Source: Plasmodium brasilianum (taxonomy: Eukaryota; Apicomplexa; Aconoidasida; Haemosporida; Plasmodiidae). From it: 64,000 nucleotides of DNA. Made by a program: the position numbers and the translations under genes. Below the pieces are notes generated by a model, which saw only the letters and a program-made list of their open reading frames with translations, made no database searches and was not told the DNA's origin. Shown piece after piece: positions 26,573 to 40,191 of the stretch (positions are counted from its first letter, which is position 1; every line of letters begins with the position of its first letter). The stretch is taken from positions 186,001 through 250,000 of the forward strand of contig NC_090117.1 in the NCBI RefSeq assembly GCF_023973825.1, given 5' to 3'.

Positions 26573-29393
26573 GTTGGAATTATTTAAAGTTTTGATATCT
26601 CCATGTAGATAAAAAATTTATTATATTTCAAAGGGTAGAGATAAAAGGGTATAGTTATTTGCATTTTTATTTTATTTTGTTTTATTTTTTAAAAAAGTAT
26701 TAAATTCCTCAAATAAAAAGGAAATATAATGTATAAATAAAAGAAGATAATTTTTAAAATGTTTTTCTAAATATTTCCAGAAAAGTTTTATTTATAAAAG
26801 AAGCAACATTAACTAAAATGATTTTTCCTAGAACTATTTTTATTAATAGCTGTCAGAATATATTTATATATATATGTTAATAGTGTAACAGAACTAATTG
26901 AAATTTTTGTTATTAATATTTTTCAAAAGAAAAAATAAAATGACTTGTTTCGTGAAGTTTTTATTTTATATATAAAAGAAAAAAAAATATATGTGACTTG
27001 AAGAGTTACGTATAACATATTATATTATTAGAAATGTAGCCATAAAAGTTTTGTGTTTCCTTATTAATGAATATGGTTATGAGGACATATATCTTTTAAA
27101 AAAATATTATTAACATAAATCCTTCTATGGTATATAATAGCACTTGAACAAGGGGAAAAAAAAAAAAAAATAAAACAACGAATTTTTGTTTATTGCACAA
27201 ATTATAAGATATACCATGAACTAAATATAAAGGATATATGGCTTTTTTCTTTTTATACATTATAATATTTAAAAAATTGAACTTCAGAATTTTATTCACG
27301 TACGAAATTTTTATATTTTATAAAAATTATAATCTAAATTAACTATTTATGTTTTTTTACAGTATTATTATACACAGAATATAAAAATTTTTATGAAATT
27401 TAAAAAATAATATTTTACTTATTATTACGAAAAAAAATATTTCTAAATAATATAAAATTAACTTCTTTTCTTTTTTTCTCCTCTCACTTTTGTTTATTAC
27501 TTCTTTCTTAATTTATTTTGGCTTTTTAGCTGAATTGTAGAATTTGGAAGGGGATAAAAATATTAATGTTTTTTATTTGTATAACTAAAAACTTCATTTT
27601 TATTTTTTTAATTTTTTATTGTTATAATTTATCTTAAAACTTAAAGATAAATACACTAAATATTTCTTTTATTATGCTATATTCATAAAGTACTATAATA
27701 ATTATATTATATTTTTTTTTTTTGCGTTTTTATATTATTATATATAGAATAGTTCTAAATGAACAATCATAACGAACATATAAAAATTCTAGTTTGTTAT
27801 AATTATTATGAATATATAATCTAAAAAAATAATTGCAACGTGCATGCACATCTCAAAGTGTAAAACTCCTGTAACATATTAAAGAAAAATTATTTTAAAT
27901 AATATATAATCATTACAAATTAGTATTAAAATTTTTATTATCCAAATTTTAATAATATTTAAATTATATAATGAAATTTATACTTTCTTATTTTAAATTA
28001 TAAGGAATAATATATAATAATAGCATTCCTTCAAAAACAATACCTTCCTGTAAAAAGAACAAAGATGTAGTAACGTTTTTAACGAGTATCACGTAGAATA
28101 TTTATTCAACATTATGTTTTAAACAATGAAAGGTACATACTTGAGGCCCCATTTAAAATAATCTATTTTATATTTAAAATTCATTGTGTATAACTAAAAT
28201 TATTAATAATTTATGACAAATCTTTTAAATTTCATATAAACTCTTTAAAAATTTAACTGGAAAAAAGGGAATTATATCGCAACATATTCTAAAATATATA
28301 AATATATATTTATGTTTATATGCACGTTGAGAAATATAGAAAATTCATAGGAAAAAAAATGATAAACCTAAGGAGTTAATTTTTGAATTTGAAGAACATT
28401 CATATTTGAATAATATATAAACAAATTAATTAAACATATGGATGAAGATATATACCATTCGTTGAAATAAATTATCTAGCATACAATACTGTTGAAATAT
28501 GAGTAGAATGGCATATATCTCATTAATAAAAATGAAAAAGTTTTAAATAAAATATTTTATGCTTAAGAAAGAAATGAATTTTAAATATACATTTCAACAA
28601 TGAGTGTATATTTAAATTGTGATGTTTATATATAACATGCATTATAATAAATACCACTTGAGACATATTTATCGATCACTCACGGTTACATATCAAGTCA
28701 TCGACATAAGTGGAGGAGATAAAATTAAAAATTACAGCTCATAATTGATGCAGAGGTTGAACTGTATTTTTATATAATACCTGAAATATAAACACAAAAT
28801 AAAATATTTTTTTTAATATATTTATTCTAAAATATACTTTTTTATTGTTACTTTTTCACAGGTAATTCAGACCATTATGATTAAATAGTCAAAATGCCCA
28901 TCTTACAATTTATAATAAAAATGACAAAAAAACTTAAAATTTAAACAGGAACGGAAATAGTGTAAATAATACTGCAAAAAATAAATATATATATAATAAT
29001 ATTACATTAAAGCCAAAAATTAACCCTAAATAAAATTACATTTACATTAATTTTCAATAATATTTGTATTCTATATGTATTCTAATTTTATGAATTAACC
29101 TAAAGATAGTAATATATGCACAATATTGTTATTAATCTGTTAGCTATTATATTTCAAATTAAAATTTTATGTATATATATCAACATATATTAACCCCGAT
29201 ACTGTAATTGTTGTCAACTGATATTAATTTCGAACTTCGTTAAATTTTAATCCGTGAAGAATGTCTTAAAATACTAGGAATTTATGTAGCAATATAACAA
29301 ACACAAGAATCAATCAAAAAAGTTCCTCGTACGTGCTAAAAAAAAAAAAAATTACGTGCATTAGAAAGCATTTATTACACTCTTTTCGTTTTT

Positions 29394-29424
<31 letters not shown>

Positions 29425-32400
29425 CATGTTTTTTTTTGTATTTTTTCATGTTTTTTTTGTTTTTTTTTTTTTTTTTTTTTGTGATTTTTTGTTTTTTTTT
29501 TTTTTGTGATTTTTTGTTTTTTTTTTTTTTGTGATTTTTTGTTTTTTTCTTTAGGGTTTTTTTTGTGTTTTTTTTGATTTTTTTTGTGTTTTTTTTTTGA
29601 TTTTTTTGTGTTTTTTTTTTGATTTTTTTTGTGTTTTTTTTTTTTTTTTTTTGTTTTTTTTTGATTTTTTTTCTTTATTTTTTTTGCTTTTTTTTTTTAG
29701 TTTTTTTTTGTTCGTACTATATCTGAATCACCAGAATTTTTATAAGAAAAATTTTATAATACCTCATATTTTTTATTTTAACATTATCTCACGTATTATA
29801 TAAACGAAAATTTTGAATTAATGTATAATTATACATAATCCAGTGAATCGAGGAAATTATGTTTTATAGTACTATTTAAAAAGTGAAAATAAAGAGTGAT
29901 TGTCTTATAAATTATAGTAGTATACGGAACACCACCTAATATAATACATTTATATAATCATTAACAGTTCATTAATCATTCTATATAAGAATATATAATT
30001 ATTTTCTAATTTTGTTTACGGTTCGTATACAATAATGAATTTCTAAAACTATTACTTCTATAAATATATATCTCCTACTATTTTAAATATTACTCGTATA
30101 GATATTATTGTTAAGAATAAATGTAATAAGGATTTATGTTATTCCTAAATCCTTTTCATTATTTTAATACGAACAAGACATATTAATATTTTGATTGTTT
30201 CAAATAGTATCTTATATGAACACCTAATATTTTATTTATGTATTTTGTATGTTTTTGTATCCAAATTAAGGAAGCAATGGGTTATAAATACACAGTAAAA
30301 ATACACATATAAATGAATTCTTTTAAATTTAGAATATGCACAATTGATTAGATTAGTCGTACGTATTTTATAAAATTATATATTTTTAGTATTTTTTAAA
30401 TAATACTGTATGAAGATTATTTTAATTAATAATCTTTTTGCATACCATATTTACCAAAGCATTTATATTATTGTATTTTCATATCTTCATTTTTTATACA
30501 TATGAAATACGTACACACATACTATAATTACATAAAACTACAAAAAGAGAAGGTTTTGTATTCCGAAAAAATAAAAAAAGTTATCAGACAAATTCTTTAT
30601 AGCTGTAATTATTAAATATTAGAAAAAATAAACATCAAAAATATATTAAAAAAACATATATTAAAAATGTTTTTAGGGTGGTAGACCACTTTTTGTGAAC
30701 AGTTCTTATAATATTAACCTTAATTTGTCTAGCTCCAAATTAATTTTTTTAAAACTAATAAAATGCTTAAGCTGTCGTATAAGTAAAACTATTTAATATA
30801 TAAGTACTGAGTAATAACTAAAATCAGTTTTAATCTTAAAATTTGGGTTTACTAAGAATTTACAAAAGAGCAATTTTAAAAATACTAGAATTGGAATGTA
30901 CGAAAAACTATTAAATAAACTGGATGCAAAACGACACAATTTATTCTTAAAAAATTAAACATTTTATACAAAATATAATTTAATATGTTAATTAACATAT
31001 TTTATATATTTTAGTATTAATTTAAGCCTAATAAAGTTTCCGTGAAATTATATATATACTACATGGATTTTCTTTAACATACACTTATGTTCTTAAAAAG
31101 AAGAATGTTACAATTTTCAAAAAACTTGTAGCTATTAATATAATCTCTTTATATTTTTTTATATATTTAAGATCCTGTTATTTCTCTGATAAGTTGATAC
31201 AGCAAAAATTCAATATAGTGAAAAAGAAAAAATAAATGTCTCTATATAATGTTGTTATAGAAAAAATATATTTATCCTTAATATTTATTTATACATATTA
31301 TTTAATTAGTTCAATTTCATTGAATATTAATTATTTATTTTTACTTAGCGGTTACTGTATAATTCAGCTTAAAATAAATAATTCTTTTATGATGCATGCA
31401 ACTAATACATTAGACTCTAATGTTAATTCAAAAATGCATTTGTTTAACTCTGTTAAAAACAAAAATGTAGAGTAATATCTGTTTTCTATATATATTTTTT
31501 AAATGCAAAAATTTAAACTATTTATGAAACATATTTATATCCAAAAATTACTAAAATTAATAGAATGACAAATTAGCTTTAACCCCTTCATTTAGTTATA
31601 AAACTGTACGAATGCAGAAAATTATAATATCCTATTACTGATTCATTTCTAAAAGTAAAACCATATTAGTATGTATTTATACTTTCATACTTAAACTATG
31701 CAAAAAATCAAAAAAATCTATTAAAAATATACTTATATGATATAACTTTTGAAATGTATACTTCTCATAATATTCTTTTTGGAACGATTATTTCTTAAGT
31801 TTACATTTGACCAAAAAGAAAATGTTAAAAAAAAAAACAAAAACGGATTTAATTCATTTAAATGAAGAAAGAAAAGTTAATTTCAAAGTAAAACTAAAAC
31901 ATTAAATTTATTTAAAAATTTCTTAAAAAAACCACTTACAACCATAAAAAAAAAGAAAAAAACGAAAAAAAGCATGATTAATATAAATATAAATTAATTA
32001 CATTATTAAATGAATGAAATATAAATTATAATTTTACATATTAAATTAAATGAGCACATAATCATTATTATACAAATTTATATGAAATAAGTGCACATAA
32101 TTTTTATATATAAAGCACATATTTTTATTGCGAATATAATTTATTATCAACTTCACATTCTTATGGATCACAAAAAAAAAATACATATATTATATATATA
32201 TATATATAAACGTTAAGTAAGAATACTAAATTCCTCAAAAAAGTACATTACAATAAGAAAACGCATATATAAATGTGCGAACCGTTAAAATTGTTATATA
32301 TAGATTTTTTTATTTATGTATATCAATATATATTTAAACATTATCTATGTTGCATAATAAAATTCATAAGTATATCAGAAGTGATTATTTTAAGCACACA

Positions 32401-32831
32401 ATTTTATCAAGTATATTGCAAATCTTCATTAGATACATGAAAAAAAATTATTTCTGAAAGTACTATATTAATTATAATTAGTTTTTAACTTCATTTTCAC
32501 GTATTTTAAGAATTATACGATAATATAAATGACAATAAAAAAACTTAAAATTGCTAGAATGCAATTGTATCTGCTTGTGTATAAATAACATCAATTATAA
32601 CATCTTTTAATGCAATAAAATGTAAAACATAAATAGGCACGTATAAAATGAATGTAAGACCAGAAAAAAAGTATGCCCTTTAGTACAGATGTTAAAGCGT
32701 TAATCCTGAATGCTGAATGTTTTAAAATTTTTTTCTGCTCAATTTGGTATATTTCATGTATATATATATAATGGAATAAATCCCCATATATTATAGTTTA
32801 TAAAAAAAATTATTTATCTTTGCAAAAGTTT
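26573..32831. other. Intergenic region between copy 1 and copy 2 genes
   Basis: No intact gene. It contains the upstream flank of the 24.7 kb gene, the start of segment copy 2 (from about 28,650) and a T-rich tract at 29.4-29.7 kb. Open frames at 27,096-27,299, 29,597-29,803 (inside the T tract) and 31,236-31,475 have no signal or splice context. The last lies in the duplicated flank and the matching region of copy 3 is not open, so it is treated as chance. Confidence 0.5.
29397..29712. repeat. T-rich low-complexity tract
   Basis: About 300 bases that are nearly all T on the plus strand, with scattered single G, A and C. A GTGATTTTTTG motif recurs three times at roughly 24-26-base spacing (29,481-29,541). 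The matching place in segment copy 3 (near 47,385-47,510) is also T-rich but short and interrupted, so the tract seems to have expanded in copy 2. Confidence 0.85.
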
Positions 32832-33276
32832 TTATAAGTTAGATGTGTCAACCTTGACCAATTTTTTTACTCCAACTTTTGAATTATCTTCATTTTTAGA
32901 TTTGCCTATCCATTCATATTCTTATTCACCATTATCGTCTTTATTTTCTGAATTATCATATACATTTTCAAATAAGATAAAATTTAGAGCTACATTTTTT
33001 GTTTGTGTCTCATTTTCTGATAATAATCTACCTTTTCGTGAATCTAATGTGTTATCTTCAATGTTTTTATTTTTTATAATGTGAAATATTTATTTACACA
33101 TTAATACTGTTATCTCATAAGTATATATATATATATAACAGGAAACAAAATATTATCAGGAAAATATTTCTGGGATTTTATCATCACTCCATATTGTTCA
33201 AATAATAAGGTATCCATATAAAAATGATAAATATGTAAATTTTAACTAATATAAAGCTGTTCATTTTTTAATTCAT
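32832..33276 (-). pseudogene. Fossil third member of the two-TM exported family
   Basis: This decayed gene shows up by position and architecture. Exon 1 relic (33,190-33,276) is 29 codons: MN, a stop in place of the third codon, then KMNSFILVKIY and a hydrophobic core with FIW. Both paralogues start MNGK. The donor GT is lost. Exon 2 relic (32,832-33,092) opens with TAA where the paralogues have TGT (Cys), then Ile-Phe, and its acceptor AG is gone. It keeps a canonical PEXEL, RLLSE (33,015-33,029), followed by acidic Asn-rich sequence, a TAA at 32,932-32,934 and an end at 32,832. The two membrane segments and the repeat tail are missing, so the body was deleted. It sits in segment copy 2 exactly where copies 1 and 3 have their genes. 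Confidence 0.68.
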
Positions 33277-36200
33277 GCTATAATTATTAAATGTGGAAAT
33301 ATATTTATGTAAAAAATTCACTTTATAATCATAAAATGGTGATAAATGGGTGCCATTATTTCGTTCGTTATATTATATTTTTGCATTCTTTTAAAAAAGT
33401 ACTAAAATGCTCAAATTAATTACAAATATAAAGTATAATACAAAAAATAATTTTAAAAACATTTTAGTAAATATATCCAATGAAGTTATTTAAGATGAAT
33501 GAATTATAAGAGATAAAATAATTTTTGGTAAAACAAAATTCGTTATTAAATTCTCAATATATATATATATATATGTATACTTATTTATTTTAATTGTTTT
33601 ACAGAAAAATTCTATAATTTTTTTATCATTACTTTTCAGAAAATAAATAAAATAAGACGGATTTTTTCGTGAACACGAAGATTTTATTTTATGATTCGGA
33701 TAAAAAGAAATATGCGGTGAGAATAGGTACATTAACGAGCATTATGGATGTTATTATTAATTTTTTTCCATGATTTTTTTATCAGTAAACATAGCATTTT
33801 TACTTATACTATTTAAACATTATATTGTAATTAAAAAATGTAAATTACATATAATATATTAACAATGGTATTATTGAAAAATAAATCAAAAACTACACAT
33901 TTTTTTACTGTGTGAAAATTATAAGCTAACAGGAGCCATATACCTACGATATATACAAATTTTATAGGCAAATATTTTAAAAGTTCTATTCTTAAATTCA
34001 ATTTATCCGGAAAATTTGTATTTTTTAAAACGTTCAATCAAAATTAATACTTTTTTATATTCGTATCATTTTATTATAAGTTGCACTTTATAATTTTTAC
34101 ATAATTTATAATTATGCATTTTATATATTGTCACCAAAATAAAATTTATTAAATTTAAGAATTAAATTATTTATATATATATATATATATAGATATGAAC
34201 ATATATATATTTTTTTTTTTTCGTTGTTAAAAATATAACGCACATTTATATGTTCTATGGAAATACCAATATTAAAAAAAGAATAAAAATGTAAAAGTAA
34301 ATTTTATAAAAACACACTTTTAATAATTATGATATTTTAAAAAGAAAAAAAATTACAATAAAAAATAATTTTAAATAAAATAAATTAAAACAAAAAATGA
34401 CATCATTAAGAAATACAAATAGATCATATATAAAGAAATCATATAGTAAAAAATAGGAAACTATTTAATGCACTATAATTCTTTTCAGCATTTTTACATA
34501 TGATATAACAATGTGTATATATTTTTATATTTATAAATAAATACAACCCCCGGTTATGTATAAAATTACAACTTCTATGCAACTAACGTGAATATAATAA
34601 ATTATAAGTTTTATGAAATATACTTGTAAAAGGAGAAATCATTATATTACAAGCAGTTTGTCTAACACAGTAATCCCATATAATAATAAAAATATGATAT
34701 ATTAAATATATTCCTTTAGTTGTACAATAACAAATCGATACTAATTTATGGAAGCAGATTACTTTTCTAAAAATTATTTAAATATAAAAAATTGAAAAAA
34801 GCATTAAACTTTTAATATACTCTATAATGCATATTACTTATAAAATTTCAAAAAATATAACAATAATTTTTTTATTTTATGTATTCACATGTATATAATA
34901 TATATACTGTTATATGTAGATAAATGTATATTAAAAAAAATTCGTTGCTCCATACCTTTAAGTGATCCTTTCATTTAGATGTCTCATATTTTGTCAAATA
35001 TTACAAATTTGTGTTCATATAAAAAAGTATAATAACATATTTTAATAATTATTACAATCTATTATAAAGAATATATAGTGATTAAAATTACATAAACTTG
35101 TAAGCTTCCATTTAATGAATAATTTATAAATTATCATGTAACTTATTATGCTGGTTATTTTTATTAGGAACATATATATTTTCATGTGTTATTCCATGCA
35201 TGTTATATTTTTTAAAAATATCAACATCAATTTAATATAATTATACATATTCAGAAAAACCAAAGAATTATCTATAAATTATATTCGTATTTTCGTGATA
35301 TATTTAACGTGTTCCTGAGTAAGTATACGTACAAATGAATAATATTATTAAATATATATATTCAAACATGTATATATATAAATATAAATATTTAATTATC
35401 CTCAAAAAATGCTATAAGGAAGAAATGGGAAAGGAAAAAACATCTAAAATTAGATAAATTTTATGAATACATATTATTTTTCTTATTGTACGTCATAATG
35501 AGGGAGTACATATACGTGGCTTTATTAATATAACATATTAATACAATATCTTTTCAATATATACTGCCACTAAAAATAAAACTAATATTTAAAAAATTTA
35601 TAATAAATAATGTTTCACGGAAAAAATATATTAGTTATAACTATGATAATCTATTCCTTCTGTAGACAAAGAGTATTTTAAAGTATTTATGAAAAGATAG
35701 GCGAACACGAAAATACATTCGCAACATAGTATTAAAGCCTAATATGCTACAGTTGTGAAATAAAAGAATCCTACTAATGAAATTAAAATTAGTGCATCAA
35801 CAAATTTACGTAACATAAAAATTATATTTTATTATATATCCTTTTATGAAAATTCATATTTCATTATATTTGCCTTGATAACACACTACATCCATTATAT
35901 ATTTCTCAAAACATATTTCCCACTTATTTTAAAAGGTTCTGATGTGTGGAACTTATTTTTTTAGTAATAAATTTATTTCCTTTTACAGTTTATAATACTC
36001 CTTATTATTGTTTTTATTTTTATTTACACTTTTCTTCTGTATGTTTTAATTTGATTTTTCCTTTTTTTCTTCTTTAAATTAACTTTTCTTCCTATGTTTT
36101 TAACTTAACTATGCCTTATTTAATTTTTAATTTACTTCCAAATTGCTCTTCATAGTCTGACTGAACTAATTTTGACTTTATTCATTATTTTCTGATGTTT

Positions 36201-39200
36201 TTTATTTTTCCTATATTACATTCTTATCTTATTTCCTTCTACAACTTTTGCTTCATTTTCCCTTATAATTTCACTAATAATATACTATCCATGTAATATT
36301 ATGAAATGTTTATATTGTACCTTTCATCCGAGTTTTACTAATTGGGCTCTCGAAAAAAGACGTACATATTAAGGGCATAATGAGTATAGTAATATATTTT
36401 GTTTTCCAAAATAAAACTTATAACAACGAAAAAATAAAAAAAAAATAAATAAATGATATAACATATATTATGGAATATTGTAATAATACCACATTCCTGT
36501 AACTTTGGAATGTTCACATCAAAAGGATAAATGCAAAAGTTTTTAAAAGGAGGAACTTAATTTTATTTTTCGCTGCTGTATCTTCATAGTAATTCTAAAT
36601 TTAGTAGGAAAGAAGGTACTTAATACTTTATATTTCAATTTAATAAAAAGGAACTATTTAGATTTTTATAATTTTTTACTTATTTTTGTCAATTTTGACG
36701 TAAAAATCTATTAAACGATGTGTATATAGTATACACATAATAAATTAAATATGAAAGTAATGAAAAGTAAAACTAAAAAAATAATTTTTGTAATATTTCT
36801 TTACAAATTTATTTTTGTTTTATGAATTTAAAGAAATTTTAATAAAATTATTCTAAAAAAATTTACTTAATACAAAAAGAATTTCAGTACTTTAATAATA
36901 ATATATTTTTTAAAAAAAACATTATATCTGTCTAAAAAAATTGTTTTCATCTGTATTTAAAAAAAACATAAAAATTTTTTTAAAATATATTTTTTTTCAA
37001 GGTGAAAAAATATTTTTAAAATTTAAATTTTATATCTCTGTATTTTTTTTTTTTTTCTTTTTTGAAACGAATTATTGTTTGATGTACTACAAAATCCATA
37101 TTTCCATTTCAACTTGATATAATTAAAAAATAAAATTAGATTTCTTCCCCACCGAAGGAAAAATATTTTTTTGGACAAAATAGTGTAACATATTTTTTTT
37201 CCTTTTTAATAAAATAAAAATTAATTGACTTAATCATACTTCTTATAAAATATTAATATACCAAAATGAATTTAAATTTATAACACAAGCAAAAATAATT
37301 TCCATTTTGTACATTTTAAAGATATTTATATCAAAGTTAATATTTATTTTTTAGGTACAAATTTTAGAAAGCTTGAATACAATTTTCTAATTTAACATAT
37401 ATTTTTTTGTTTTTTTTTTCAGTATAAATAAAATAAAAAAATATATACATATATTCATAGAACAGAGAAATATATTCCTTTTTTCAAAAAAAATTAAGTG
37501 TATATTCAACAATATACATAATACATAATCTAATAAAATAAAGGAAAATAGTCAGAGTAAAAATAATAAATTAACTATAAACCCTATTATTCGTTTTTTC
37601 TTTTTGTTTATTCGTATACAAACAATATTTTCTTACAAAAATGTTTCATTACAAATAAAAATTTGGTGATTTGACATTAAATACACTGTTTTCTTTAACT
37701 TTTAGTATCTTTTTCAATTCTTTATATATATATATTTATTTATATTTAAATAATGTATACAAAATATTAAGTTAGAGATTAGAAAGGAAATATTTTTTTT
37801 TATATCTTATTTCAAAAGTTTTTAGAAACAAATTACATGAAATAGCGTACTCAGAATTTGTTAACTGTATTTTTATAATTGAATTTTTTGAAATATAACT
37901 TTGTAAAATCATACTTTAAAAGAAGAACTTATACAAACTTTAAATATAATTTTTTATGAATTATAACAAAAAATTCTTATGAAAAAATCAAAAAAAAAAT
38001 TAAATAAATTAATAGCATATTTCATATAAAACCAGTATAAAACCTTTTTTTTTTTTTTTTTTTTAATCTACTCAAAATTTCATTCTACAAAAATTTCGGT
38101 GAAATAGATTTAAACAACATTTCACTTGAATGAATCAATTTATTTTTCTAAGGATCACTGTATTAAAAAAATAAAAATAAAATTGAAGTATATTTTTAAC
38201 CAAAATATAATAATCTTACTAAAAAGAAAAAAAAAAATTTTTATAAAAATTAGTTCTAAAATTACATATTAATAAAATAAGAGTAACTTTTAAAAACCCC
38301 AATGTATATTTTCAAAAGACAATCTTTTATATATTATTTTTTGTTCTTATTATATCCCATATCCTATATTTATTTTTGAAATATTCATAAAGCAAATTAT
38401 ATATATTCAAATTACATTGTTTTAATATTTTTTTTTGCATTACACTATTGGAATTTCTACATTCAAACATATAAATATGCATCCACGGCAATATATTAAT
38501 AGAAATTAATGTTAAAATATTGTAAAAAATAAAATTTTCTTATATTTTCTATAACATAAAAGTAAAACTACGGATAAGTTGAATAAATATATTTTGTCAA
38601 CTTAGTTTTTATTAATTCCTATAGATTAAATTATGTCTAAATCTAATACTTTAGATAATATAAATATATGAAGTATATTATAATTTTGGTAGTATTATCA
38701 ATATGTTCCTTCTCCTTTTCCACTAATGATTCTTATAATATGTAATTTCAAAAAAACATTACAGTTGGATAATTAGTAGATATTTTCTAAAAATTTTTTA
38801 TTTTACAATTTATAGCAACAAAATTAAACATAGTATTTGTTAACAAAATAATTCTTACATATATACTAGTCAAATATTTTATTATTATAATTTTATTCCT
38901 CATTATAATCCTCAAATCATTCATTATTTTATATATGTATTTCATAAATATATCTTTTTTTTTTGAAATAAATTATTTGAAAGTTGGATTATAATTTTTA
39001 AAAAATTTTTACCTTGTATATACTTAATAAATCCTGTTTAATTTTTTTTATTTGATTAATATGATAGAATAATATTTTAAAATAAGTCGCTAAAATATTT
39101 GTTTCATAATTTTATTATTTTTTGTCTATTAACAGGATACTACAATTATGTTTCTTTTTTAAAAAAAAATTTAAAGGTTTTTCATTTAGACAAGATAGAA

Positions 39201-39315
39201 AATAATTAAAATAAGATATAAAACACTCCATTTGCTAATTATTATTGAAAAAATAATATATACATAGTAAACTATAATTAGTGCAAATTTTTTAACAACT
39301 TTAAAGAAATTCATT
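33277..39315. other. Intergenic region
   Basis: Up to about 35,460 this is the upstream flank of segment copy 2. Beyond it is AT-rich sequence without a supportable gene, including many A/T homopolymers (36.9-38.3 kb). Short minus-strand frames at 33,490-33,732 and 33,831-34,037 have no exon structure and are taken as chance. Confidence 0.5.
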
Positions 39316-40191
39316 ATGAAGCAAAATTCAATTATATTCGTCTTTTTTACTAAAGCTATTATATTTTCCGTTTTAGTGTGGACATGGAAATATTATAATG
39401 AAGTATCATAATTATTATATTTGATTAGTTTTTTTTTATGTTGTTCTGTGTCTATATATGAAATGTAAATATTACTATAGTAATATATAAATATTCTATT
39501 TTTTAATGCTGATTTTGTATCTTTATTTCCAGTCAACCATTTGTGGCGAATTATGTAATAACAAATGTAGCCAAATTTATAAATCAAACGTAATATTTAG
39601 AAGAACATTAAATAGTGAAATAGACATATCAGAAGAAAAATATGGAAAGTTGAAAGAAAGAATATTTAATATATTAGACGAAAGTGATGATGCATTTGCA
39701 GAAAGACTAAAAGGATTAGAACATGATGACCTTTTTCGAAAACGATTTAAAGAATTAATTGTACGTGATATTTCTGAACAAAAACTTAATCATTCACTGC
39801 AACATAAAAAAATTCAAAAACATGATGCATTCAATTATGAACATAATTTAAAAAAAAAATATCATCCCTTAAAACATTATAATAGTGCTGAAAAATATAA
39901 AAATGTACCAAAATTTTCAAAGACAGTAAACTCACAAATTGAAATAGATACATTCCCGAAGAGCTCAAAAAAGAAACGCTATGCTGTTAAACATCCAGGT
40001 ATAGCTGAACAACTTTTACGATTTACAAAAAACATAAAATTCTTTCTTCACTTTTGTTCATAGTAATTTTGAAAGCAATAGTATTTATTTTGGTTTCTAT
40101 AATTATGTCTATTTTTTCAATGTCTTATGTACCACTACAATCACAAGTTATAGTAGTACTAGTACCAATTGTTGCAGACGTGGCGATCTAG
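39316..40191 (+). pseudogene. Pv-fam-d-like exported protein gene with late frameshift
   Basis: Exon 1 (39,316-39,402) has 29 codons: MKQNSIIFVFF, a hydrophobic core and the typical VWTWKYYNE end. The intron (39,403-39,532) has GT/AG ends. Exon 2 starts at 39,533 with STICGELCNNKC. A PEXEL-like RTLNSE lies at about residue 53, followed by YGKLKERIFNILDESDDAF and HDDLFRKRFKELI (about 65-105), the repeated Asp/Phe pattern of Pv-fam-d-like proteins. The frame then stops at 40,063. One base out of frame, from about 40,033, a strongly hydrophobic stretch (ILSSLLFIVILKA, then more to a TAG at 40,191) gives the membrane end expected of the family. One extra A in the four-A run near 40,029 would join the two. 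So it is either a recent pseudogene losing its membrane anchor or a base-calling error. Function is unknown. Confidence 0.7.

Larger units (their letters stand above)
22970..27400. repeat. Block B of the triplicated segment, copy 1
   Basis: Aligns to about 30,690-33,950 and 48,400-52,750. A clear anchor is ACAATTTATTCTTA followed by AATTAAACAT, at 23,219 here, 30,938 in copy 2 and 48,651 in copy 3. The flanks on both sides of the two-TM gene align. So does sequence upstream of exon 1, for example a TTTAAAAAAGTA(C/T)TAAA string near 26,690 here and 33,391 in copy 2. The gene at 24,749-26,572 is embedded. Boundaries are approximate. Confidence 0.6.
28650..35460. repeat. Triplicated segment, copy 2
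   Basis: Aligns over its whole length to about 46,640-54,110 (copy 3), and its middle part to copy 1. Anchors shared with copy 3 include GATATTAATTT.GAA followed by AAATTTAATCC (29,220 here; 47,203 in copy 3) and a TATTTAACG(T/C)GTTC string (35,302; 53,967). It carries the fossil gene at 32,832-33,276. Ends are approximate and divergence is substantial, so this is an old duplication. Confidence 0.6.

Noticed and set aside
31236..31475. 79-codon plus-strand frame in segment copy 2
   Set aside because: The aligned parts of copies 1 and 3 are not open, so the frame is not conserved.
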